This document shows positions 1 through 10,956 of a stretch of 64,000 bases of DNA, piece by piece. The first letter of the stretch is position 1. Each line of letters begins with the position of its first letter. Origin of the DNA: Sulfolobus sp. S-194 (GTDB lineage: Archaea > Thermoproteota > Thermoprotei_A > Sulfolobales > Sulfolobaceae); NCBI RefSeq assembly GCF_012222305.1, contig NZ_CP035730.1, positions 806,001-870,000 on the forward strand, in the 5' to 3' direction. Under the pieces are notes generated by a model. That model did not search any database. It saw only the letters and a list, made by a program, of their open reading frames with translations, and was not told the DNA's origin. The position numbers and the translations under genes are program-made.

Positions 1-2
1 TA

Positions 3-758
3 GTTATGGTATATAATGCTTTTGGTTGTAAAGAATGCAAGCACTGCAAGGCTGGGTATTATCAATTTTGTGAAAGAGTAAAAGTATTGGGAGTTCATTT
101 AAACGGTGGATTTGCAGAATATGTAAAAGTACCTGATGAAGATTTCCTTATGAGAGTTGAAGGTAACCCGATTCAATTAGCCCCTTTGGCAGATGCTGGA
201 GTAACAGCATATAGTGCAACAAGAGGTATAAAAGAAGGTGATAAAGTTTTAGTTGTTGGGACTGGAGCTGTTGCACTTTTAGCAATACAAATTTTAAAAA
301 GTCTTAAAGCTGAGGTAAGTGTAGTTAGTCGTAATCCAACAAGGTTGGCTAAAGCTGAAGAGCTTGGAGCTGATCATGTATATTATAGGAAGAAAACTTA
401 TCCCTCATTATATACTTCTATAGTAGGAAAAAAATTTGATTATATTATAGATTTTGTTGGATCTAACGAAACTCTTGATGAAGTAGCGTGGCTTTTAGAT
501 AGAAGAGGTGAACTTAGAATAGTAGGCGAATTTGGAGGACAAATATCCCTCCCAGAACAATTACTAGTATTAAGAGGACTTAAACTTCAAGGAGTTCTTT
601 ATGGTACTATGGATGATATGAAAGGAGTAATTAATCTTTATAATTCTGGTAAGTTAAAAACTCTTGCAGTACCTTATTATTTAGATGAAATAAATGATGC
701 CTTAAACGATTTAATGCAAGAGAGAATTTTGGGAAGGGCTGTTATAATTCCTTCTTAG
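3..758 (+). CDS. Zinc-containing alcohol dehydrogenase (MDR family), 5'-truncated by window
   Basis: Medium-chain dehydrogenase/reductase that would oxidise or reduce an alcohol/carbonyl with NAD(P). The reading frame is open to the left edge, so the N-terminal part with the catalytic-zinc Cys is missing. Visible are the four structural-zinc cysteines ([16 protein letters not shown], immediately after the left edge), a Rossmann nucleotide-binding stretch ([13 protein letters not shown]) and a typical C-terminal domain. The last 17 bases overlap the convergent rtcA gene. Substrate cannot be told from the sequence. The family call is secure; the position-6 ATG is an internal methionine, not the start. 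Confidence 0.85.
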   Translation, partial: VMVYNAFGCKECKHCKAGYYQFCERVKVLGVHLNGGFAEYVKVPDEDFLMRVEGNPIQLAPLADAGVTAYSATRGIKEGDKVLVVGTGAVALLAIQILKSLKAEVSVVSRNPTRLAKAEELGADHVYYRKKTYPSLYTSIVGKKFDYIIDFVGSNETLDEVAWLLDRRGELRIVGEFGGQISLPEQLLVLRGLKLQGVLYGTMDDMKGVINLYNSGKLKTLAVPYYLDEINDALNDLMQERILGRAVIIPS

Positions 759-1761
759 CTCTAAAAATAAATGGTTTTTCACCAGAAATTTCAATATTCA
801 CATTAAGAAACTTTCTAATAATTTCTGCATTAGTTCTTGCATGTGATGTGAGTTCAGAACCTATATACTCGCCAGAATATAATGAAGCATATAGCATTAG
901 CATATCACTCATATGCTTATCAGCGGTAGCATTGCTCATAATTTCTTCATAAATAGATTTAGCTGCTTCTTCGCCTACTATTTCAGCTCTCTTTCCCCTT
1001 TCTCCTAAAGAGTCAGAACCAAGAAAAGTTTTTTCAAAAATTGCTGTTAATGCAATACCAGAGCCTTTACTTCTTTCATTCTCTCTGACATCAATTTCTA
1101 TTTCTATTGGGATTCTGATTTTTGAGAGGAGAAATTCTTTAGCTGACTTAGCTTGTCTTTCGGCAATATGTGAAGGTAAGGATGATACATGTGAAATTCC
1201 CTTGATCATTAATAACTCTCCTCTTTCTAACAAAGAGAATGAAGATGGGTTTCCTTTTACTTCTGTAATTTTAATTTCACCTCCTCCTTCTGGGTAATGT
1301 CCTCTACTAATAAGAATTAAATTTACTCTAATTCCGATTTTTTCTAATAAAGAGAGAAAAGTTAATCGTATATAATCTATTGGAGGAGATTTAGGAACAT
1401 CTGTACCTCCTTTAATAGTAACTCTTACATTTCTATTAATTAATAATGGTAGTATTGTTTGTAGAATTAAAGTTACGCTTCCCGCAGTTCCTACGTCAAA
1501 TTCAAAGTCTCCTTTTTCCACTATATCTTGAGGTTCAAAAACTAATTCGGTTGATCCTACAAAGTCTCCTTTTACTTTTGCATTAGTTAGTTTTTTTACT
1601 GCTTCAACGGCTGTAAGGTGTTGTCTTTGTAAACCAGGTTTTGGTCTATTTGCTCTAATTTTATATATTCTGAATGGTTTCTTAGTTACTGCTGAAAGTG
1701 TTAAAGATGTTCTTAAAATTTGTCCTCCCCCTTCACCAAATGAACCGTTTATTTCAATCAT
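742..1761 (-). CDS. rtcA: RNA 3'-terminal phosphate cyclase
   Basis: Converts RNA 3'-phosphate ends to 2',3'-cyclic phosphates using ATP through an enzyme-AMP intermediate; cytosolic RNA repair/processing. The 339-residue length is normal. Family signatures seen: N-terminal [13 protein letters not shown], the [14 protein letters not shown] segment, the central HYPEGGGE motif, and a C-terminal SHARTNAE segment holding the expected catalytic His. Its start lies only 5 bases from the divergent GTG of the next gene, so each promoter must lie inside the other gene. It converges on and overlaps the alcohol dehydrogenase. Confidence 0.92.
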   Translation of the reverse strand: MIEINGSFGEGGGQILRTSLTLSAVTKKPFRIYKIRANRPKPGLQRQHLTAVEAVKKLTNAKVKGDFVGSTELVFEPQDIVEKGDFEFDVGTAGSVTLILQTILPLLINRNVRVTIKGGTDVPKSPPIDYIRLTFLSLLEKIGIRVNLILISRGHYPEGGGEIKITEVKGNPSSFSLLERGELLMIKGISHVSSLPSHIAERQAKSAKEFLLSKIRIPIEIEIDVRENERSKGSGIALTAIFEKTFLGSDSLGERGKRAEIVGEEAAKSIYEEIMSNATADKHMSDMLMLYASLYSGEYIGSELTSHARTNAEIIRKFLNVNIEISGEKPFIFRAKKEL

Positions 1762-1766
1762 GACTG

Positions 1767-2219
1767 GTGAATATAGGAATGCGTGTGAAAATAAATGCTA
1801 TTGCCAAGATTGTAGGTACAGAAGAGCTGATAATTATTCCAATTACCCGAAACGGTGATTTTATATTAGCATTAAATTTTTATGAAGATGTTGAAGGAGG
1901 AAGACTAGCTAGATTCGTTTTAGTTTATGACAAATATGGAGAAATTGATTATATGGAGACTATAATAAGGGGAGATAAGATTATTGTTACAGCTGAGGGA
2001 ATAGAAGAAGATTTCAAAAAGATCAGTAACTTTATAAAAATAGATAAGTATCTGAGAAGTAACAGAATACCTTTATTTGTCAACATAAGCGTACTAAAGG
2101 ATACTAATATTAATGAGAGAGGTGTTAAAGGTTTTATAAATTATGTTGCTAAATTTGGAAGAATCGATACTACAAAAGTGAGAGATGTAGTTCAGCTAAC
2201 TATTGAAGAAAACATCTAA
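1767..2219 (+). CDS. Conserved hypothetical protein, 150 aa
   Basis: I do not recognise this protein. It is a soluble, beta-rich-looking 146-150 residue protein without Cys motifs or membrane segments. In-frame starts are GTG 1767, ATG 1779 and GTG 1785; ATG 1779 is the most ordinary. It is divergent from rtcA with essentially no spacer and its last 24 bases overlap the 3' end of the convergent Y-family polymerase gene. Codon use resembles the neighbours and the frame is flanked by real genes, so it is probably a genuine gene. Confidence 0.65.
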   Translation: MNIGMRVKINAIAKIVGTEELIIIPITRNGDFILALNFYEDVEGGRLARFVLVYDKYGEIDYMETIIRGDKIIVTAEGIEEDFKKISNFIKIDKYLRSNRIPLFVNISVLKDTNINERGVKGFINYVAKFGRIDTTKVRDVVQLTIEENI

Positions 2220-3251
2220 TCCCCTGGATTTGTATATATTATCAAATCTTACTCCAACTCTTCTAATTAGCCTATTATCTTTTTGTAAAATTTGTTTTAA
2301 TAATTCAATTGATTCTGTGTAAGCTCTTTCTTTGCTTATCCCAGATTTGAAAGTTTTACTTTTACTTACGATGTCTAGGTCTTGCATGATTGTCACCACA
2401 GTCATTCTCTTAGGTATACCGTCTATTTTGTTGTATGCTTCATCTATAGCTTTTTTCAGATAAGGTTCTATTACTTTTATATCTCTAGTATTTTTAGGTA
2501 ACGTCAAGTATCTTCCATGCGGTACTCTTTCTTTATTTAATACTGGTTCAAAATAGGAATTTGTGGCTAATCTATAAAGATAAAATGCCTTAGCTTCCCC
2601 TATCTCTTCTTTTAATTTATCAAATGAAATAGATAAAATATCTATCAACTTATTTACACCTAACGAATGGAGTCTTTCAGAAATAACATTACCTACGCCA
2701 GGAACCTCATCTATATCAATACTTTTGATGAACTCCTCTATCTCTTCTGGTTTTACTACTCCTAATCCATTTGGTTTTACCCTATCTGCAATGATTTTTG
2801 CAAAAACCTTATTTGGTGCAATTCCAATTGTTACTGTAATCTTTTCCTTCTCCATTATTTCTTGTTTCAGTTTTTTTCCTAATTCTATTGCCTCTTCAAA
2901 ATTCTTCACCTTGCTAGTTATATCGATGTAGGCCTCATCTATGCTAGCTATTTCAATTTTATCCCCATAGCTACTTATTATGCTCATAATCCTATTAGAA
3001 ACCTCAGTATATACTTCTTTGTGCATTGGAATGAATATTGCATTTGGTGCCAATTCCATTGCTCTTGATATAGGCATACCAGCTTTTACTCCCAATTTCC
3101 TAGCTTCATAATTAGCTGTTGCAACAGCCCCACTTTTCTCATTTCTTCCAGAATAAACGCATACTATAAGAGGTTTTCCTTTATATTGAGGGTTTAAAAC
3201 TTCCTCAACTTGAGCAAAGAAATAATCAAAATCCACAAACAATATTATCAT
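2196..3251 (-). CDS. dbh: Y-family DNA polymerase IV, Dbh-type
   Basis: Translesion DNA polymerase. Catalytic carboxylates are visible in FVDFDYFF at the N-terminus and in the [11 protein letters not shown] motif; HhH segment [12 protein letters not shown] follows; a PIP-like tail (GLDVFFNS) ends the protein. It resembles S. acidocaldarius Dbh rather than S. solfataricus Dpo4: the steric-gate residue is Phe (YFF rather than YFY), and the little-finger linker reads [13 protein letters not shown], like Dbh. Start ATG 3251 is preferred over 3257 because it gives a 4-base ATGA overlap with the upstream kinase gene and matches family N-termini. Likely cotranscribed with that kinase. Confidence 0.93.
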   Translation of the reverse strand: MIILFVDFDYFFAQVEEVLNPQYKGKPLIVCVYSGRNEKSGAVATANYEARKLGVKAGMPISRAMELAPNAIFIPMHKEVYTEVSNRIMSIISSYGDKIEIASIDEAYIDITSKVKNFEEAIELGKKLKQEIMEKEKITVTIGIAPNKVFAKIIADRVKPNGLGVVKPEEIEEFIKSIDIDEVPGVGNVISERLHSLGVNKLIDILSISFDKLKEEIGEAKAFYLYRLATNSYFEPVLNKERVPHGRYLTLPKNTRDIKVIEPYLKKAIDEAYNKIDGIPKRMTVVTIMQDLDIVSKSKTFKSGISKERAYTESIELLKQILQKDNRLIRRVGVRFDNIYKSRGLDVFFNS

Positions 3252-4105
3252 ATGCATTTTACCTTAGGCTCATAGATTTTTAGTGCTTCATACACTTCAT
3301 TAAGGTTAGGCGAACTTATTCCGCCAAGCCTTTGTATCTTAATTGCAGATGCAGTTACAGCTAATTTTAGTCCTTCTTCAATGCTTAATCCTTCTAAAAG
3401 GGAGTAATTGAACGTAGCGTCAAAAACATCTCCTGCACCGGTAGTATCTACAATATTGTCTACTTTGTATGCTTCCACATAGCACTCTTGATTTTCAGTA
3501 ATTACTTTAGCTCCCTTTTCTCCCATTTTAATTACTATAATTTTAGCCCTAATCTTATCTAAATTAATTGCCTTACTTTCTTTCTCATTTAGGTAAAGAA
3601 GATCAACATCTACTTCATTAACATCTTTACTGAAGGGGCCAGGGTCATAAGAGATTAATCTTGCCATAGGATCTCTAACAACTATGTTTGGAGGAACTGA
3701 GGCAAAATGAATAGTATCGAAAAGTCCAAAATACTTTTTCACATCTTCTTGTGTAATTAACGTTGAAGCACCAAGTTTTCTTACCATAGAAATTTTGCCA
3801 TTCTTTCTCAAGAATATTAATGCCATACTTTGTGGAGCATTGATTTCTTCTACATAGTCAAGCCCTACACCCATTTCGGCTATACTCTCCATTAGACTCT
3901 GAGTTATAGTGTTTTTTCCTACTTTTGCTAACAACTTGCTACTATGCCCTAACTTTGTTATAGCCACAGCATAGTTTACTGCGGCACCACCTGGCATAAT
4001 TTCCATTAAATCAGTAGTTAGAAACTCATCCGTATCAGGCATTTTTTCAATATTTACAATAATATCTATATTAAATCTACCAACTGATAAATGTATAGGT
4101 TTCAT
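3248..4105 (-). CDS. PfkB-family carbohydrate/nucleoside kinase
   Basis: Ribokinase-fold kinase that phosphorylates a sugar or nucleoside with ATP. The N-terminal [16 protein letters not shown] substrate-binding motif and the C-terminal anion-hole/catalytic-base motif [13 protein letters not shown] are intact; 285 residues is within the family range. Substrate is undetermined; it does not look like the KDG kinase of Sulfolobus. The stop overlaps the polymerase start by 4 bases (ATGA), implying coupled translation. A C/D box sRNA candidate lies just upstream on the same strand, with its own TATA-like element. Confidence 0.85.
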   Translation of the reverse strand: MKPIHLSVGRFNIDIIVNIEKMPDTDEFLTTDLMEIMPGGAAVNYAVAITKLGHSSKLLAKVGKNTITQSLMESIAEMGVGLDYVEEINAPQSMALIFLRKNGKISMVRKLGASTLITQEDVKKYFGLFDTIHFASVPPNIVVRDPMARLISYDPGPFSKDVNEVDVDLLYLNEKESKAINLDKIRAKIIVIKMGEKGAKVITENQECYVEAYKVDNIVDTTGAGDVFDATFNYSLLEGLSIEEGLKLAVTASAIKIQRLGGISSPNLNEVYEALKIYEPKVKCI

Positions 4106-4111
4106 ATCTCA

Positions 4112-4168
4112 AACCTCAGACAGCCGCCACTTCAGCACATCTCAGTACCAAAGGTCTTCATCACTACA
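4112..4168 (-). ncRNA. C/D box sRNA candidate (2'-O-methylation guide)
   Basis: Read on the minus strand: C box GTGATGA (4164-4158), 12-nt guide AGACCTTTGGTA, D' box CTGA (4145-4142), 3-nt spacer, C' box GTGCTGA (4138-4132), 12-nt guide AGTGGCGGCTGT, D box CTGA (4119-4116). Box order and 12-nt guide lengths fit archaeal C/D sRNAs. A TATA-like CCTTTTAAGTT (4197-4187) lies about 25 nt upstream. The second guide shares an 8-nt core complement (CAGCCGCC) with the 16S 530 loop but the flanks do not match, so the target is open. Confidence 0.75.
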
Positions 4169-4209
4169 TATAATTTTCATGTTAGTAACTTAAAAGGATA
4201 ATCTCAAAA

Positions 4210-4219
4210 GCTTATAGTA
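4210..4219 (+). promoter_or_regulatory. TATA box of the RuvB-like ATPase gene
   Basis: GCTTATAGTA centred about 24 nt before ATG 4238, the spacing expected for a leaderless archaeal transcript. Confidence 0.55.
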
Positions 4220-4237
4220 ATATATAATATAACGAAT

Positions 4238-5596
4238 ATGGCAGAAATTAGAGAGATAAGAAAGATTGAACGCGAAAGAGCAAGTATTCATAGTCACATT
4301 TCTGGATTAGGTTTAGACGAAAAAGGAAAAGCCAAATTTAAGGCAGATGGGCTAGTTGGACAAACAGAAGCACGTGAAGCAGCAGGTATTGTTGTTCAAC
4401 TTATTAGACAAGGTAAAATGGCCGGAAAAGGGGTATTATTCGTAGGCCCTCCTGGAACTGGAAAAACAGCCTTAGCTGTTGCAATAGCCAAAGAGCTTGG
4501 AGAGGACACGCCATTTACTACTATGAATGCTTCTGAGGTTTATTCAACAGAGTTAAAGAAGACAGAAATACTTACACAAGCTATTAGAAAATCAATAGGT
4601 GTTAGGATTAAACAAAGAAGGATTGTTTATGAAGGTGTAGTAAAGGATGTAAAATTAAAAGTAGCAAGAAGTAGATTAAATCCTTATGCTGTTATGCCTA
4701 GAGAAGCACAAATAGTTTTAGCTACTAAGGATGAGGAAAAAACACTGAATGTGGGAGATAGTATTGCCGAACAATTAGTTCAACTTAATGTAAAAAAAGG
4801 TGACGTAATATGGATTGACGCTCAAACTGGAGAGGTAAGTAAAGTTGGTAAGGCTAAGGGATTTGAAGGAGCTAAAACTTATGATATAGAAACTGTTAGA
4901 CAAGTTGATATTCCTAGCGGTCCAGTAAAGAAGGAAAAAGAAACCACAATAACTGTAACATTACATGATTTAGATTTAAACATAGCAGCTAGAAATATTT
5001 CTATAACAGCATTATTTAGTTTCTTTACGGAAAGAGAAATAAATAGCGAGATAAGAGAAAGTGTAGATAAATTAGTAAAAGATATGATAAATAGGGGAGA
5101 AGCCGAACTTGTACCCGGTGTATTATTCATTGACGATGCACATATGTTAGATATAGAAGCATTTTCGTTCCTAACTAAGGCATTAGAAGCTGACCTAGCA
5201 CCAATATTAATTTTAGCTACTAATAGAGGTATAACAAAAATAAGGGGTACTGACATAGAATCTCCACACGGTATGCCACTAGATCTACTTGATAGACTAC
5301 TAATAATACCTACGAGGCCATATACTGCTGATGAAATAAGAGAAATTCTAAAAATAAGAGCGGACGAAATTGATGTTCATCTAGAGGAGAAAGCGTTAGA
5401 AACTTTAACTAAGCTAGGCGTAGAATATAGTCTAAGGTATTCCGTTCAGCTCCTTGAGCCTTCTTATGTAATTGCGCAAAGAAATGGTAGAAATGTAATA
5501 AAAGAAGAAGATGTACTGGAAGCATCAAAATTGTTCTCGGATTTCAGAAGAAGTGTGGAATACGTTAAGGAATATGAGAAGTTACTACTTAAATGA
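4238..5596 (+). CDS. RuvB-like AAA+ ATPase (archaeal TIP49/RuvBL homologue)
   Basis: Hexameric AAA+ ATPase related to eukaryotic RuvBL1/2 chromatin-remodelling and snoRNP-assembly ATPases. Walker A GPPGTGKT is at residues 70-77, an inserted domain II spans roughly residues 120-235, Walker B ([11 protein letters not shown]) is at about 297-306, and sensor 1 (LILATNRG) and an arginine-finger region follow. Eukaryotic RuvBLs have DEVH at Walker B; here it is DDAH, so the catalytic Glu is replaced by Asp. 452 residues is the normal length. The stop codon lies inside the C box of a downstream C/D box sRNA candidate. Confidence 0.9.
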   Translation: MAEIREIRKIERERASIHSHISGLGLDEKGKAKFKADGLVGQTEAREAAGIVVQLIRQGKMAGKGVLFVGPPGTGKTALAVAIAKELGEDTPFTTMNASEVYSTELKKTEILTQAIRKSIGVRIKQRRIVYEGVVKDVKLKVARSRLNPYAVMPREAQIVLATKDEEKTLNVGDSIAEQLVQLNVKKGDVIWIDAQTGEVSKVGKAKGFEGAKTYDIETVRQVDIPSGPVKKEKETTITVTLHDLDLNIAARNISITALFSFFTEREINSEIRESVDKLVKDMINRGEAELVPGVLFIDDAHMLDIEAFSFLTKALEADLAPILILATNRGITKIRGTDIESPHGMPLDLLDRLLIIPTRPYTADEIREILKIRADEIDVHLEEKALETLTKLGVEYSLRYSVQLLEPSYVIAQRNGRNVIKEEDVLEASKLFSDFRRSVEYVKEYEKLLLK

Positions 5597-5645
5597 TGAA
5601 AGGCAACGGCACTGAATTATGATGTATTGTTGCCTGACTGAATAC
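5590..5645 (+). ncRNA. C/D box sRNA candidate at a convergent gene junction
   Basis: C box ATGATGA (5593-5599), 12-nt guide AAGGCAACGGCA, D' CTGA (5612-5615), 3-nt spacer, C' ATGATGT (5619-5625), 12-nt guide ATTGTTGCCTGA, D CTGA (5638-5641). It overlaps the stop of the RuvB-like gene and the end of the convergent Nudix gene. The guides contain AGGCAAC and GTTGCCT, which could also pair as a 7-bp hairpin, so a terminator or stem-loop is the main alternative explanation. I do not recognise the rRNA targets. Confidence 0.65.
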
Positions 5646-6090
5646 ATTTTTCATATATTTTTTTATTTATAATATCCCTTAGTATTCTGTATGTCATACC
5701 CCAAATACGATAGCCATTAAAATAATATTCGTCGCCATTACCTTTTTCGAGTTTTCTAATATCAGCCCAAAAAGCTGTATCAACTTCTTCTTTTTGAATT
5801 TGCAATGTAACTTCTTTATTAATACAACTTACATAAGCTTTAACCAGCATTGTAGGCATGTTATTTGGATAGTACATACCTAGTTCAATCAGGTTACATG
5901 GCTTTATTCCTACTTCTTCTAAACATTCTCTAATTGCAGTGAAGGAGCATTCCTCATTTCCTTCTCTTCTTCCTCCGGGTAATGCAATATGCCCACTCCA
6001 AGGATCATTTTTGTTTTCTTTTCGTTTAATTAAAAGTATTTTACCGCTTGCCGAAATAAGAGCAACAACTGCAGCCTTGCATTCATTCAT
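5617..6090 (-). CDS. Nudix hydrolase
   Basis: Hydrolyses a nucleoside diphosphate linked to another moiety. The full Nudix box is present (G-x5-E-x7-REUxEEx[25 protein letters not shown] region, residues about 40-62), preceded by SGHIALPGG, a spacing reminiscent of CoA/ADP-ribose pyrophosphatases such as NudL. Length 157 residues is typical. Substrate is not determined. The gene is divergent from the GMP synthase subunit gene and convergent with the RuvB-like gene, whose 3' end it meets within the sRNA candidate. Confidence 0.85.
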   Translation of the reverse strand: MNECKAAVVALISASGKILLIKRKENKNDPWSGHIALPGGRREGNEECSFTAIRECLEEVGIKPCNLIELGMYYPNNMPTMLVKAYVSCINKEVTLQIQKEEVDTAFWADIRKLEKGNGDEYYFNGYRIWGMTYRILRDIINKKIYEKCIQSGNNTS

Positions 6091-6110
6091 ATGTATTTAA
6101 TCTACCCAAA

Positions 6111-6123
6111 GCTTATATTTTTA
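6111..6123 (+). promoter_or_regulatory. TATA box of the GMP synthase glutaminase gene
   Basis: GCTTATATTTTTA, centred about 25 nt upstream of the GTG start at 6141; supports a leaderless transcript and the GTG start. Confidence 0.6.
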
Positions 6124-6140
6124 AAAATACACTTTCAAGT

Positions 6141-6707
6141 GTGAAAATTGCTGTAATTTATTTTGGAGGTCAATATAATCACTTAATAGTCAAAGACTTA
6201 AAATATCTAGGTTTAAATGCTGTCCCTATAACTCCAGAAAAACCGGCTGAAATTCTAAAGGATTATGACTGTATAATTTTTGGTGGAGGCCCGTATTCAG
6301 TAATTACAGAGTTAAACAAAATGGGTAATGCTGTCGATTATGTCCTTAAAACTTCTCAACCTAAATTAGGCATCTGCTTAGGCCATCAATTATTAGCAAA
6401 GGTGTTAGGTGGCGAAGTAGCAAAGGCAACAAAACCAGAGTACGGATTAGTAAGGGTGAATATAAATGATGAGGATACAATCTTAAGGGGATTACCACGA
6501 TCTATCAATGCTTGGGAAAGTCATACTGATGAGGTAGTTACTCCACCACAAGGGTTCAGAATTTTAGCAAATAGTGAGAATGCCAAAGTTCAAGCAATGG
6601 TAAATAAGGACAATACAATATTTGGAGTACAATTTCACCCAGAAGTTAAGCATACAGAAAAAGGTATCGAAGTGTTTAAGAATTTCATAGAAGCTTGCAA
6701 GAAATAG
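6141..6707 (+). CDS. guaAA: GMP synthase glutamine amidotransferase subunit
   Basis: Class I glutaminase that supplies ammonia to the separate XMP-aminating subunit, as in other archaea where GuaA is split. Nucleophile Cys in [15 protein letters not shown], oxyanion GGGPYS segment, and the catalytic His-Glu in [12 protein letters not shown] are all visible. At 188 residues it is exactly the free-standing subunit size. Start is GTG 6141, supported by the TATA box 25 nt upstream. The ATP-PPase subunit is not in this window. Confidence 0.93.
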   Translation: MKIAVIYFGGQYNHLIVKDLKYLGLNAVPITPEKPAEILKDYDCIIFGGGPYSVITELNKMGNAVDYVLKTSQPKLGICLGHQLLAKVLGGEVAKATKPEYGLVRVNINDEDTILRGLPRSINAWESHTDEVVTPPQGFRILANSENAKVQAMVNKDNTIFGVQFHPEVKHTEKGIEVFKNFIEACKK

Positions 6708-7484
<777 letters not shown>

Positions 7485-7552
7485 AATCTTAAAATTTGTG
7501 TATATCCTAATAAATTGTGATGAAGAACAGCGGATCTACTGAGTGAGGAATG

Positions 7553-8023
7553 ATGTATTGGGTTAGAAAAGGTATAATTGGCGGATCCCCCATACCTTAT
7601 ACAGAAGATGAGTTAGATGAGTGGAAAAGAGAAGGAGTAAAAAGAATTCTTGTTTTACCAGAAGAATGGGAGATAGAGGAAGCTTGGGGTTCAATGGATT
7701 ATTATTTTCATCTTTTGAAAGAGAAAGGATTTGAATTTTTACACGAAGCAGTACCAGATGGTTATGCACCAACTTTCGATCAGTTCCTAAGAATTTACGA
7801 ATGGTTAAAAAAGGGTAATGCAAATCTGGTTCACTGCATTGGTGGTATTGGAAGAACTGGAACAATTATAGCAGGGTATTTAGTGCTTAAGGAAGGTTTA
7901 GATAGCGGGGAAGCTATTGAAGAAGTAAGAAATTATAGGCCAGGGGCTGTGCAAACTTATGAGCAACAATTATTTCTCTTACAACTTGAAAAGATGAGGG
8001 AGAAATGGAGGACTATATTATAG
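7553..8023 (+). CDS. Protein tyrosine phosphatase (SsoPTP type)
   Basis: Small dual-specificity-like phosphatase. The P-loop [11 protein letters not shown] carries the nucleophilic Cys and binding Arg (C-x5-R); the general-acid Asp is in the VPDGYAP loop; a Q-loop-like VQTYEQQLF follows. Size, N-terminus (MYWVRKG) and context match SSO2453 of S. solfataricus, which dephosphorylates pTyr/pSer/pThr proteins. Start: ATG 7553 fits the family; ATG 7550 is the alternative. A GAGG lies just upstream. The 3' end overlaps the endonuclease V gene by 19 bases, so the two are cotranscribed. Confidence 0.92.
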   Translation: MYWVRKGIIGGSPIPYTEDELDEWKREGVKRILVLPEEWEIEEAWGSMDYYFHLLKEKGFEFLHEAVPDGYAPTFDQFLRIYEWLKKGNANLVHCIGGIGRTGTIIAGYLVLKEGLDSGEAIEEVRNYRPGAVQTYEQQLFLLQLEKMREKWRTIL

Positions 8024-8595
8024 ATTTTCTTATAAAATTCCAAGAATTAATAGCAAAAAATGTGAAGATTCAGCATCTTGGAATAGAAAATGTAAAAAAA
8101 CTTTGTGGGATAGATATTGCTTATAAAGGAAATATTGGTTATGCGGTTGCTGTAAAGGAGGATGAAGGAAAAATTGAATATAACCTCGTGAAAGGGGATG
8201 TCTTTTTTCCTTATATACCTACATTTCTTTTTATGAGAGAAGCTCCTTTAATGATAAAAGCTGTGGAAAAATATGAGTGTGATTTAATTTTAGTAGACGG
8301 ACATGGTTTAACACACCCTAGAAAGAGTGGGATAGCAACGGTCATTGGAGTCCTATTAGATAAACCAAGTATAGGTGTAGCTAAATCTAGGTTAACTGGA
8401 GATTTAGTAGTAGAAAATGATACAACCTATGTTGTTGTTCATGGTGAAAAGTTAGGTGTAAAAGTAGGAAAATATTTCTTTAGTATAGGTAATAAGACAG
8501 ATCTTTCTGACGTAATAGGTTTAGCTAAGAATGGATATCCTAGAGTATTAAAACTCGCGGATAAACTTTCAAAGGATTTGAAGAAAAAAGAATAA
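8005..8595 (+). CDS. nfi: Endonuclease V (deoxyinosine-specific)
   Basis: Cleaves DNA (or RNA) one base 3' of inosine, repairing adenine deamination, important at high temperature. The metal-binding Asp is in [27 protein letters not shown] and [10 protein letters not shown] are characteristic Endo V motifs. 196 residues is slightly short, as in other archaeal forms. It begins inside the PTP frame (19-base overlap) and precedes a cysteine hydrolase and a DHH phosphoesterase on the same strand, forming a likely operon. Confidence 0.9.
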   Translation: MEDYIIDFLIKFQELIAKNVKIQHLGIENVKKLCGIDIAYKGNIGYAVAVKEDEGKIEYNLVKGDVFFPYIPTFLFMREAPLMIKAVEKYECDLILVDGHGLTHPRKSGIATVIGVLLDKPSIGVAKSRLTGDLVVENDTTYVVVHGEKLGVKVGKYFFSIGNKTDLSDVIGLAKNGYPRVLKLADKLSKDLKKKE

Positions 8596-8620
8596 TAAAC
8601 ATGTGTTCGTATTATAAATT

Positions 8621-9223
<603 letters not shown>

Positions 9224-9234
9224 GTTTATTGGTT

Positions 9235-10209
9235 ATGGATTATTACGCTATAGTCCATAATGATTTTGACGGTACTGCATCTGCTGCAGTATACGCTAGA
9301 GCTGTAAATGATCTTCCTAAAAAAGTATTTTTTACTGAACCTACTAAGATTCATTACTTTTTGAGTAAGCTAGAATTAAGAGGAGTAAATAACATAATGA
9401 TAGCTGACATTGGTATTAATACCTCAACGTTTGATAGTATAGTTCAAAGCTTAAAGAGTTTAATTTCACAGGGAGCAAAAATTCAATGGTTTGATCATCA
9501 CGTGTGGAAAGAAGAATGGAAGAAAACGCTTTTGGACATTGGCGTTGAGGTTTATCACGACACCTCTACTTGCGGTGCTGGAGTTATTGTAAAATATTTA
9601 AATCCTAATGACGAGTTTTCTAAGAAATTAGCTAGTGCGGATTGTTCTGTAGATATTTGGTTACATGATGACCCTATGGGGGAGAAATTAAGAAGAGTTG
9701 TTGAATCTAACAGAGATTATAGTTGGAAGGAGTATCTAATAAAAAAGTTTTATCAAGGAATATTATGGGATGAAGAGTTTGAGAAAATTCTCATAGATCA
9801 AATAGATAAAGAGTTAAAGGGATATGAAAAATTACCAAAATATATTAAAGTTCTTAACATAAAAGGAAAGAATGTTGTTGTTGCTGTAAGATGGAAAGGT
9901 CCACCAGATATAAGTTATGCATCACAATTCTTAATGAATAGGTATAACGCTGTAGTATTTGCCTCAGTTAATGGTAAGGCTATATCATTTAGGAGTAATT
10001 TAATTGAGGTCAGAAAATATGCTGAAAAGATAGGTGGTGGTGGGCATCCTTTAGCTGCTGGTGCTGGGTTAAAGGCCCCATTTTGGAGATTTTTCCTTCA
10101 TAAATTAGGTTATAGAAAACCGTTGTTAGATTGGGTAAGTGAGATTGTAAGTAATGTAATTAATGAAATAGGATATGTTCCTTATCAAAGAAAAGATATA
10201 AGGGTATAA
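9235..10209 (+). CDS. DHH/DHHA1 superfamily phosphoesterase
   Basis: Phosphoesterase of the RecJ/NrnA/DHH group acting on nucleotides or short nucleic acids. Motifs: VHNDFDGTASA near the N-terminus, the DHH motif in QWFDHHVW, and the C-terminal DHHA1 signature GGGGHPLAAGAG. About 324 residues. ATG 9235 is preferred over TTG 9229. It could be a nanoRNase, a pAp/cyclic-dinucleotide phosphatase or similar; the sequence does not decide. Cotranscription with the upstream cysteine hydrolase is likely. Confidence 0.85.
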   Translation: MDYYAIVHNDFDGTASAAVYARAVNDLPKKVFFTEPTKIHYFLSKLELRGVNNIMIADIGINTSTFDSIVQSLKSLISQGAKIQWFDHHVWKEEWKKTLLDIGVEVYHDTSTCGAGVIVKYLNPNDEFSKKLASADCSVDIWLHDDPMGEKLRRVVESNRDYSWKEYLIKKFYQGILWDEEFEKILIDQIDKELKGYEKLPKYIKVLNIKGKNVVVAVRWKGPPDISYASQFLMNRYNAVVFASVNGKAISFRSNLIEVRKYAEKIGGGGHPLAAGAGLKAPFWRFFLHKLGYRKPLLDWVSEIVSNVINEIGYVPYQRKDIRV

Positions 10210-10264
10210 ACTTCGATATTCATCTTCTTAATATATAAACTCTTCTATTAACTTTCATTTAAAA

Positions 10265-10276
10265 ATAATTTAAAAA
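10265..10276 (+). promoter_or_regulatory. Probable TATA box of the peroxiredoxin gene
   Basis: TAATTTAAAAAC about 38 nt upstream of ATG 10309, leaving a short leader of roughly 10 nt. Confidence 0.4.
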
Positions 10277-10308
10277 CATGAAATGATACTAACTTATAGT
10301 GATTCTAA

Positions 10309-10956
10309 ATGGTCAAGCTATACTCTAAGTTCCCAGATGTACAAGTATTAACGACAAAAGGTCCAATTGATTTCTACAAAGATATATTTGGAAAAGGAAA
10401 ATGGTTATTCCTATTTGCTCATCCAGCGGACTTTACACCAGTGTGTACAACAGAATTTGTAGCATTCTCACAAAAATATGAGGAATTTAAAAAACTTGGT
10501 GTAGAACTGGTGGGATTAAGTGTTGATAGTATTTACTCTCATATACAATGGTTAATGGACATTGAACAGAGATATGGTGTAAAAGTACCATTTCCGGTAA
10601 TAGCAGATCCAGATAAGAAATTAGCAAGAATGTTAGATGCGTTAGATGAGGCCTCTGGTCAAACTATAAGAATTGTTGTTCTCGTGTCACCAGATGGGAT
10701 AATAAGGTTTGTTGCACAATATCCAATGGAGTTTGGAAGAAATATCGACGAATTATTAAGGATAACTAAAGCTGCAATAGTCAACTATAAAGCAAAAGTA
10801 GTACTTCCAGCAAATTGGCAACCTGGTCAAGATGTTATAGTACCACCACCAGCTATATTTGATGAGGCAGAAATGAGAATCAAATTACCAAACGCAAAAG
10901 CATGGTACTTATTATTTAAGAAATATGAGGAACTTCCCCCAGATCAGAAAGTCTGA
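10309..10956 (+). CDS. Peroxiredoxin, 1-Cys Prx6-type
   Basis: Thiol peroxidase that reduces H2O2 and alkyl hydroperoxides. Peroxidatic Cys in ADFTPVCTTEFVAF with the conserved Pro/Thr, and the Arg-containing IRIVVLVSPDGIIRF strand. The C-terminal arm (QPGQDVIVPPP) is the long Prx6 arm. This is the only cysteine in the protein: the two C-terminal cysteines of the Aeropyrum enzyme are absent, so it must use an external reductant. The last 13 bases overlap the convergent phosphoesterase gene. Confidence 0.92.
   Translation: MVKLYSKFPDVQVLTTKGPIDFYKDIFGKGKWLFLFAHPADFTPVCTTEFVAFSQKYEEFKKLGVELVGLSVDSIYSHIQWLMDIEQRYGVKVPFPVIADPDKKLARMLDALDEASGQTIRIVVLVSPDGIIRFVAQYPMEFGRNIDELLRITKAAIVNYKAKVVLPANWQPGQDVIVPPPAIFDEAEMRIKLPNAKAWYLLFKKYEELPPDQKV

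Noticed and set aside
2725..2931. Plus-strand open frame across the Y-family polymerase gene
   Set aside because: Shadow of the real gene on the other strand, with a Ser/Phe/Ile-rich composition and no motif.
4879..5256. Minus-strand frame within the RuvB-like gene
   Set aside because: Antisense shadow with low-complexity composition; the plus-strand gene has all its motifs.
7515..7565. Possible ninth C/D box sRNA before the PTP gene (GTGATGA...CTGA, with ATGAAGA-12 nt-CTGA)
   Set aside because: Only one guide with a D box can be assembled; there is no second D box and the C' match overlaps the PTP start codons.
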